64,000 nucleotides of DNA from Glebionis coronaria. Lineage: Eukaryota; Streptophyta; Magnoliopsida; Asterales; Asteraceae. The stretch is from positions 287,512,140-287,576,139 of the forward strand of contig CM046875.1 in NCBI GenBank assembly GCA_025667525.1, given 5' to 3'. The position numbers and the translations under genes are program-made. Shown piece after piece: positions 56,436-64,000 of the stretch (position 1 is its first letter; each line of letters begins with the position of its first letter). Under the pieces are notes generated by a model. That model worked only from the letters and a program-made list of their open reading frames with translations, ran no database searches and was not told the origin of the DNA.

Positions 56436-57210
56436 ATATTAAAATAATACAAAAAAAAAAATTTAAAAACTTCAAAACTAATTAATTTTTATCTAATTAA
56501 ATGTAATTAAAAACAACTAAAAAAGTCATACTAGACCTGAAGTAGCCCAAATCTAAAAACAGTGGACTTTAATGGGCTTTTTGTCCCATTAAAAAAAACT
56601 TTTAAAAAATTAATAACAAAAAAGATTATCTGACTAAAAATAATATTCTAAACAACTTTCTTCAAAGGCTAAAAATGAGCTTATCAACCTCTAATAAGCA
56701 ACAAGCTACCTTATTGGGCCTTTAAAAGCACAATAAGCTAAAAACTAATTGTTATAAGCTGAAAATAAGCAAACCAAACTCTTTTAGGATAAATAAGATA
56801 ATGCAAAAAAAATTTTGAAAAGCTCTTGAAATAAGCTCAAACCAAATAGTTTAAGTTTTTCACAAAACGACAAAATAGTCGTTTTGTGATTTACTTAACC
56901 ATTTGACTTGAGAATGGTTTCAAAAGGTTGGAAATGGACAAATAAACACTTTAGAACTTTAAAAGGTGAAATAAGCTAAAGAAATAAGGCTGAAAAGCTA
57001 AATAAGCACTAGTTTAAAAGGCAAAATGATTCGAACTCTAGTAAAAACTTTATGAAATATTATGCAAAGCTGGAAACAATAAAATAAGCTATAAAATGAG
57101 TTTGAATATAAATAAAAAGTTGTTGCTTGTTTACAATAATCAGAAAAAAGAAATAAGCTCAAATCAGCTTATTGGCCACTTTTGTACAAGTGACAATAAG
57201 AGAAAAGGTT
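56436..57210. other. AT-rich DNA with TAAGC motifs and a palindromic centre
   Basis: No gene. ATAAGC/GCTTAT words recur many times. A perfect 12 bp hairpin (TCACAAAACGAC/GTCGTTTTGTGA) is at 56860-56889, and weaker symmetry extends outward (accaaatagtttaag versus cttaaccatttg). It may be a decayed foldback element; ends and target duplication were not found. Confidence 0.4.
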
Positions 57211-57224
57211 TATATCCTTTGGAC

Positions 57225-57310
57225 AGAGAAGTCCCAAGGGCACAATGGTAAGGAGTGTGGTTGCGAGTGTGAAGGATGTGGGTTCAAACCCCACACATTT
57301 TTACTTGTTT
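57225..57310 (+). mobile_element. tRNA-derived SINE remnant
   Basis: GGGCACAATGGTAAGGAG resembles a tRNA D-arm/A box. GGGTTCAAACCC lies in a perfect T-arm fold at 57278-57294 (5 bp stem, 7 nt loop), the B box. No acceptor stem pairs around it, so it is not a tRNA gene. A T-rich tail follows. Confidence 0.55.
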
Positions 57311-60219
57311 TCTTTCTGTTTTTTAGATAGTTTAAGCTAGATAAGCCAGTAGGGCTTATCGGCTTTAAAATCTCATAAAGGAAAAAGAATAAGCACAAAT
57401 ATAGCACACAACAATCACAGAAGCAAGAAGAATAAGGAATGCAAAGAAAATAGCTATGCTACATTACTAAGCTAAAACAAACTTGCTTTAGGTGAAATAT
57501 TGAATTTTAACTTAATAATAAGGTATCTAAATAAGTTGCAAATTCACTAAAACCTAAAAATGGAGATAATAACAACCTAATCTATCATAATATCAAAAAT
57601 CTAAGCTCAAATCCTATTAAATCTACCTAGAGTGCTTCTGATGTGTTCGACTAGATTAAGGCACAAGAGTGAGAAAACATGAACTCCATTGTTAAACCCA
57701 AGTGCAAAATAACCTACAAGTTTATCTGAGGTAATTATACATCACATAACAAGCTCAATTTACTACTTAACACTACCAGATTTCAGATAAACAAGAAATT
57801 GCTACTTTGATTTTTAACATAGACAGAAATTGGAAAACACACAACCCCTTGATTTTTCAACTAAAACCTATGAACAAAAGCTGATTAATACCTATTTTAA
57901 CAAACTAAAAGTGATGGTACAAGATTAAAACCTCAAGGATTGTTTGCTCTTAGGTCTAATACTAAACATAAACACCCCTTTAACTAGTTGAATACAAAAT
58001 TAACAAAGATAGTTTCAATTTTAAAGCAAAATAAAAGAAGTAAAAAAGCATAAACATGACACATAAGCAATAAAACACTGAAAGTACCAATAATAAGCAA
58101 TAAAAAGGATAGATAAGCAGATAATTCACATAAGCATACTTATATAAGCACAAAATTCAGAAATAAGATCAATAGGGAGTTCAAAGCTGACCTAGCTTGA
58201 CCTACATCTAAGCCAAGCAAAATGAGTTGATGCAACCAGTTAAGACTTATGTTCGCTTAATGAGCTTATGAAAGAGGGCTTACGTCTTGTGGACTGCAAT
58301 AATCCATGAAAAGAAATTAAAATGAGGGTAATATCTTCTTCCTGAAACAAGTAAATAAACTACAGGGTAAAAGTACAAGTATCATAAGCTAATAAGCTAC
58401 GTTATTTGTCAGATAATGGGCTTATAGATTATGCTACAGTAACATAAGCTGAAATAAAAAATCTTGATTTTCTAAAAACTTGGAAACGAAATTCTTTGCA
58501 AATGAAAAGTAAAAGACATGGAAAATAAACACCAAGATACAATCCTTACTTGAGCTAGGTTTGTCAAACCTAACTTATATAATCAGATTCTATCTTAATA
58601 GATCTTCAAAGAAAACTTTGATTTCTCAAAATCTTTTTTGAATAAACATGAAATTTAAATTTGCAAAAAGTAAATTAGACAAGTAATTTAAAAGACAGAA
58701 TATTTAAAAATGGAACATAAATTTTATATCATCAAAAGTTCACTACATTAAATTAAAAATTTAAGATATAAAATTTGTAACAATCTCTTGAATCTGCTAC
58801 TATGTCTACATATACAAGTGTAAGGAAGCTTCAAGAAAACCTAAACCCTATTTGTGATCTTCTTCAAATGCCCTTGGAAGATTCTCTGAAAATATGCTTG
58901 ATTAGAATTTTTGACATCTTGGTCTTGGTGAATTCTGCTTGTACATGTGATTAGGCAGGCTTAGGAATAATCTCAATTGTTCAATCTTGAGTATGGAGCA
59001 CAAAAAACAATCTTGGACGTCCATATGGTCTTCACTCTGGCATAATGAAAGTGACAGATGCTTTTAGCTTAGCTAGATGGGGTCATAGAGCTGATGTGGC
59101 TTGATTCTTCACGTGGATGAGTTAGGATAGATGCCAGGAACAAAATGCTCAACTTAATTTACAAAAGGCCTATGGTTGGTGGATGATTAATCTAGGCAAA
59201 GGAGTTAGGGTTTATGGGATAATTAGTGAGCTTTAATTCATTTTGGGTATAACCCATTTGTTTCCCACTTAAATCTTTTTAAACATCCAAGAAATGCAAC
59301 TCTGGTCCCTCACATTTCTTAAACACGATTTGACCAAATCCCTTTGTTGAAAACTTTTGAAAATGACCCAACACCCCTATGGTTAACTTGGATTTGTTGA
59401 AGTTTGGAGCATTTGGCAAGTTCGGTCCCTCTGCTGAACTTTGGCATAATGACCTAACAGCCCCTCTCTTTATGTTAACATTCATCTATAAGAGTTAACA
59501 TTCATTTTAAGTTTGAAAAATGATAAAAATAGTCCTTGTCTTTTATAAACTTGAACCAAGGGCTTGTTTTGTCATTTTTGCATTCTTCAAGGGCTAAACT
59601 TGTACTTTATTTAAATTTTACGGACCCTTTTGTACTTTTTGATATTTGAGAGGTACAAAGTGACAACTTGTAAAACTTGAGGGACCATTCTTGTAATTTT
59701 TTAAATCTTCAAGGGTATTTTGGTAATTTCACATCTGGCTTCGGTTCTTTTATACAACTTCGTTTTCCGTGTTATTTTTGCTTGATTTTGTGATTTCCAA
59801 GTGAATTAAGGATATCCGTGCATGCAAACACACAAATAGAGAAAAGAAGGGTATTTTGCATACATTTGATGATATTTTCCATATTTTAAGTGTATTTTGA
59901 GGCACGAAATGATCTATAATTTGAGTCTCATTACAAAGACGTAGGAAGCTTCAAGTTAAAAAAACAAATATGTTCATTTTTAACTAATATGTGTGAATAA
60001 GATCTCTCGCTGTTGTAACTTTTATTTAGCAAAAGAAATTTGTTAGGTTTGGTTCTTTTTTCTTATAAATATGTTAAAGATTGGTCAAACTGGATTATAT
60101 GTCTAGATAAACGGTGAATCAAAGTTTGTTTTGTTTGGTTTACTTTAACTAATACTTTATCTATTAGTTTAAGGCATTATGTGAAGATGGTGTAACCTCA
60201 TAACGAACATGCGTGAATG
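57311..60219. other. AT-rich intergenic DNA without recognised genes
   Basis: Frames are short on both strands. TAAGC words continue to about 58450. From about 59280 to 59740 phrases such as tggtccctc, aaatgaccc-aacacccc and ggacc-ttttgtac recur loosely, suggesting a decayed repeat. Nothing here could be named. Confidence 0.5.
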
Positions 60220-60540
60220 GAGAGGAGAAGAGTTGATATACATAGAGGTTACTAAAGTTTAGAAAAAGTAACGATTTTGTTACTAACATTTAAAACCTTA
60301 CACTTAGATTACTATTGTATACGGGTTTGACATATGTGTTACTAAACATTTAGAAAAACTATCTCGCGGTTACTCATGGGAGGAATTACCGGTTAAGCAA
60401 CCGGTTACATTGCCATGTCAACTTTTGGTGGGGCCCATTTCTATTTTTTGGCCAAACTTTAGTAACAAAAAAATCGTTACTTTGGCCAAACTTTAGTAAC
60501 CTGCATGTATATTAACCTTTAAGTTTTGGTGAGTTTTTTT

Positions 60541-61446
60541 CTGTTTTCATTCGTACTTTAGCGTTTTCGTCAATAATTTTACGTTTTAGTTAGTAAATAT
60601 ACGTTTTTGTCAGTAATTTACGATTTCGTCAGTAAATTTATGTTTTCGTCAATGAACTTACGTTTTCGTCAGTAAACTTACGTTTTCGTCAGTAAACTTA
60701 CATTTTCGTCAGTAATTTTACGTTTTCGTCAGTAAACTTATGTGTTTATCAGTATTTTATGTTTTCGTCAGTATTTTTATGTTTTCGGTAGTAATTTTAC
60801 GTTTTTGTCAGTAATTTTACGTTTTCGTCAGTAAACTTACGTTTTCATCAGTATTTTACGTTTTCGTCAGTATTTCTACGTTTTTGTCAGTAATTTTATG
60901 TTTTTGTCAGTACTTTTAAGTTTTCGTCATTAAATTTACGTTTTCGTCAGTAACTTTACGTTTTCACTAGTAAACTTAAGTTTTGGTCATTAAACTTATG
61001 TTTTCGTCAGTACTTTTACGTTTTCGTCAGAAAATTTACGTTTTTCTCACCAATTAAATTTACGATTTCTTCAGTAAATTTACGTTTTCGTCAATAATTT
61101 TACGTTTTCATCAGTAAACTTACGTTTCCGTCAGTAATTTTACGTTTTTGTCAGTATTTATACGTTTTCCTCTGTAAATTTACATTTTCGTCAGTAAAAG
61201 TTTTACGTTTTTGTCAGTACTTTTATGCTTTCCTTAGTATTTTTACGTTTTCGTCAGTAAATTTACGTTTTCATCAGTAAATTTGCGCTTTTGTCAGTAC
61301 TTTTATATTTTCCTTAGTATTTTTACGTTTTCGTCAATAAATTTACATTTTCGTCTGATCTTTTACGTTTTCGTTAGTAATTCGTCAACAATTTTACGTT
61401 TGCGTCAGTAAACTTACGTTTTCATCAGTATTTTTACGTTTTCTTC
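60541..61446 (+). repeat. 20 bp minisatellite, direct arm
   Basis: The unit acgttttcgtcagtaaactt with variants (atttt, aattt at the end) repeats over ~900 bp, period about 20, diverged but continuous. Confidence 0.92.
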
Positions 61447-62112
61447 AACGTAAAATACTGACGAAAACGTAAAAATACGGATGAAAACGTAAATTTACTG
61501 ACGAAATCGTAAGTTTACTGAAAAAAAAACGTAAAAATAAAGATGAAAATATTCATTTACCGACGAAACGTAAGTTCACTGACGAAAACGTAAATTTAGT
61601 GACGAAAGCATAAAAATACTGACGAAAACGTAAAAATACTGAGAAAAATGTAAATTTATAGACGAAAACGTATATTTGACGAAAACGTAAATTTACTGAT
61701 GAAAATGAAAATTTATTGACGAAAACGTAAATTTACTGAAGAAAATGTAAAAATATTGACAAAAACGTAAAATTACTGACGGAAACGTAAGTTTACTGAT
61801 GAAAACGTAAAATTATTGACGAAAACGTAAATTTACTGACGAAAACGTAAATTTACTAACGAAAACATAAGTTTACTGACGAAAACGAAAGTTTACTGAC
61901 AAAAAGGTAAGTTTACTGACGAAAACGTAAGTTTACTGACGAAAGCGTAAGTTTACTGACGACAAATTATGTTTACTGACGAAAACTTAAGTTTACTGAC
62001 GAAAACCTAACTTTACTGAGGAAAACGTATGTTTACTGACGAAAACGTAAGTTTACTGATGAAAACGTAACTTTACTGACGAAAACGTAATTTACTGACG
62101 AAAACGTAAGTT
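61447..62112 (-). repeat. 20 bp minisatellite, inverted arm
   Basis: It is the reverse complement of the same unit (aagtttactgacgaaaacgt) over ~665 bp. It begins abruptly at the symmetry point (ttttcttc|aacgtaaaatac), so the two arms can form a very long imperfect hairpin. Confidence 0.92.
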
Positions 62113-62285
62113 GGAGTCCACGTAGACATGCAACTTATAACTACGGGTAAAAACATTACGGGTAACTTAAAGTTTAGGTAAACAATACATTAATAATCCA
62201 AGTGTAAGGTTTTAAACTTTAGTAACAAAATCGTTACTTTGGTCAAACTTTGGTAAGCTGCGTGTATATTAATCCTAGAGGAGAA

Positions 62286-62740
62286 ATGTATGATAAAGTT
62301 TAACATCACTTGATTAGGCAAAATACATGGCAATTACGCATGTTTCAAAAATCTTTGTACTGTCGCGAACACTAAAATATTTTTTATTTAATGTTATCTT
62401 TCTATACGGATGTGATTTCTTTGGTAAGTACAAAAAGAAAGTATTTGATGGGTAAAGTAGCCAAAATATGTAAAAGTGTGTAAACCTTACGAATTCCATC
62501 AATAAAAAGTGATCACATGTATCTTATACATACAAGGCTTGACGTATTAAGAGGCGAAGGTAATGAGGTTATACACAAAAAATTAGATTTATCTTATGCA
62601 ATTTTGTTAGGTGTGAGTAGCGGTATTAGTCGGGTCAAGACACGTTTATTTGTTTGATTGGTGTTAGTTACGGGCTAGGATAGAGTTGTGAATGCTCAAA
62701 AGAGTGTGGATGATTGCAAACGATATATGTATATATATTA
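62286..62740. other. Unassigned intergenic DNA
   Basis: AT-rich, with no credible ORF, element end or repeat recognised; a short TA run (atatatgtatatatatta) sits at its right edge where the Stowaway-like element inserted. Confidence 0.5.
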
Positions 62741-63007
62741 CTTCCGTCTTAAAATTATAATCTACCTTTCTTTTTTAGTTTGTCCCAAATTAATTATCCA
62801 TTTCTAAAAATAGCTAAGAAATTTAGATCGAGATTACTACATTACCTTTAGTTGAAATTATAATTACAAACTTTAAAGAAGTTTTAAATTAATAGTTAAA
62901 CGTAAAGCTGTCTTTATGCAAAAAGTAAGAGAGAGAAAGATGTAAAAGTAGTACTTTTCTTAAACGGTGTGTTTTTTCGGTAGACAATAATTTTAGAACG
63001 AAGTGAG
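62741..63007. mobile_element. Stowaway-like MITE (267 bp)
   Basis: Flanked by TA on both sides (62739-62740, 63008-63009). Ends CTTCCGTCTTAAAATTATAA and, inverted, CTCACTTCGTTCTAAAATTA resemble the CTCCCTCCGTCC-type ends of Tc1/mariner Stowaway elements. AT-rich, no coding. Confidence 0.75.
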
Positions 63008-63009
63008 TA

Positions 63010-64000
63010 ATAAATATGTGTCCACCCAACTCTTTCTTTAAATATTACACGTTATGTTTCAATTATGTGTACCAACGTATTTAGTTCTCACCAACTCACA
63101 TAAACCATACGTAATCAACATTTAGATACAACCCAAGCTATACGATCTGAAGTATAAGAAGATTACAACAAATTTCTTATGTTAAAGTAATGGCGAGTAA
63201 GAATATCAATCATTCAACCTTCCATTGAATAAATTGCAAACTCAAATTCACGCAATCTATAAACAACAAGATTGCAGACACTCATCAGAAAATATATTAT
63301 GCACTCAACAACTGGACAGAACCCGTGTGCATTGCACGAGTATGCTTGCCTTGTATATTCAATTATTTAGAGACATTTACATGCCATTTAATACCTTTTC
63401 CATTTCTTTGCAAATTGTTTGTATTCGACAAACTTGTTATATTATAAGGATTCAAGAATTATTATGAAACTTGTTATGAAGAAATATGGTTAATACATAA
63501 AAATGTTATTAAAGTTTGTCAAAATATTCACCTAAGTTACAAAAGTTTTTTTCGTTACAAAATGGTTACTTAAGTATACGGGTTAATTATTTTGGTTAGT
63601 GAAGCTTTAATAAGTTACAATTGGGTTACTTTGAGGGTGGATAACCTACTAGTAACCTGTTGTTCTCGCCACATCAACACATTGTGGGTCTCACCTTAAA
63701 CAAGAATGTTGTTGACTCCTCAATGTTCGTTCATTAGCACAACAGTCACGACCACCAGTTCTCAAGCCTTCACCACCACCGAATCTAAAGAAAAAACGCT
63801 ACCACCGGAAAAAGATTGATGTCACTCTTACCAATCACCACAATCTCATGCCATTGTAATCGATCCACCACTACAACCACCGTCACCCATTCATCCAGCA
63901 CACACTCACCCTTCTTCCGTCGTCAACCTAATCAAAAACCTCAAAATCCACCATCTCAAGTCTTCACCACCATGGGTAGATGAGCTGTGAATCTGGAATT
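63010..64000. other. Unassigned terminal region
   Basis: No gene recognised. From 63500 to 63700 gttac-rich sequence (ggttacttaagtatacggg, ggttactttgagg, gccacatcaacac) is loosely like the outer part of the foldback element at 60250-60440, suggesting a related MITE that is diverged or incomplete. From 63720 a CCACCA/ACCACC-rich, C-rich tract begins and runs off the edge. Confidence 0.4.

Larger units (their letters stand above)
60230..62276. mobile_element. Foldback Mutator-like element carrying inverted minisatellite arrays (~2.05 kb)
   Basis: 9 bp duplications agaggagaa lie at 60221-60229 and 62277-62285. TIRs of ~95 bp (60230-60325, 62180-62275) share atatacayr-agSttac, aaagtaacgattttgttact and aaaaccttacactt. 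A third TIR copy, in the right-end orientation, sits at about 60455-60523, so the left 290 bp looks like a small complete MITE. Between are ~45 direct and ~33 inverted copies of a 20 bp unit. No transposase. Confidence 0.78.

Noticed and set aside
57241..57294. tRNA gene
   Set aside because: Only the T-arm folds properly; no 7 bp acceptor stem and no convincing anticodon arm.
60541..62112. Regular short repeats that could suggest CRISPR-like or centromeric satellite DNA
   Set aside because: There are no unique spacers between units, the arrays are inverted, and they lie inside TIRs with a 9 bp duplication in a plant genome.
63720..64000. Start of a Ser/Thr/Pro-rich host gene
   Set aside because: ACCACC-rich low-complexity sequence without a sustained frame; too close to the edge to judge.

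Overview
This is intergenic DNA from a large, repeat-rich plant genome. The long coding fragments are retrotransposon proteins with the extended architectures I recognise from Asteraceae (chamomile tribe, Tanacetum/Artemisia/Chrysanthemum-like); that assignment is inference from protein style, not from a marker gene. I found no convincing host gene, rRNA, functional tRNA or CRISPR array. Almost all element coding lies on the minus strand, so 5' ends are at high coordinates.

Layout: (1) 1-4424 is the 5' part of a Ty1/Copia element (Copia-1) running off the left edge, inserted in an old chromovirus LTR (4425-6657). (2) 7387-37977 is a Ty3/Gypsy chromovirus tandem array, LTR1 - internal A - LTR2 - internal B - LTR3, with three ~3 kb LTRs and two internal regions sharing the middle LTR. 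A has lost gag by a complex rearrangement. B keeps gag-pol and appears to be split by three 74-77 bp spliceosomal introns. (3) LTR3 is interrupted by a young 12 kb Copia-2 (24850-36903; TSD aattg; LTRs differ at 3 of 330 bases) that was probably already defective when it inserted. (4) 37978-55419 holds fragments of an older retroelement (possibly Athila-like) split by Copia-3, a SIRE/Maximus-type Copia (40254-53939; TSD ccttc). Copia-3 carries a large extra 3' gene with a predicted 850 bp intron containing five ~104 bp repeats. Its 3' LTR is itself interrupted by a Tourist-like MITE filled with a CCACCA minisatellite. (5) 55420-64000 carries small DNA elements: a Mutator-like element with 9 bp TSD and a possible captured gene fragment, a tRNA-derived SINE remnant, a second Mutator-like element whose interior is a giant inverted array of ~20 bp repeats, and a Stowaway-like MITE.

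The region reads as layered insertions: old chromovirus LTR and Athila-like remnant first, then the chromovirus array and Copia-3 (LTRs about 4-6% apart by eye), then Copia-2. Most coding is decayed by nonsense and frameshift changes. The features most worth testing are the gag introns in the chromovirus, the spliced 3' gene of Copia-3, the covarying hairpin cluster in the chromovirus LTR, and the inverted-array foldback element.
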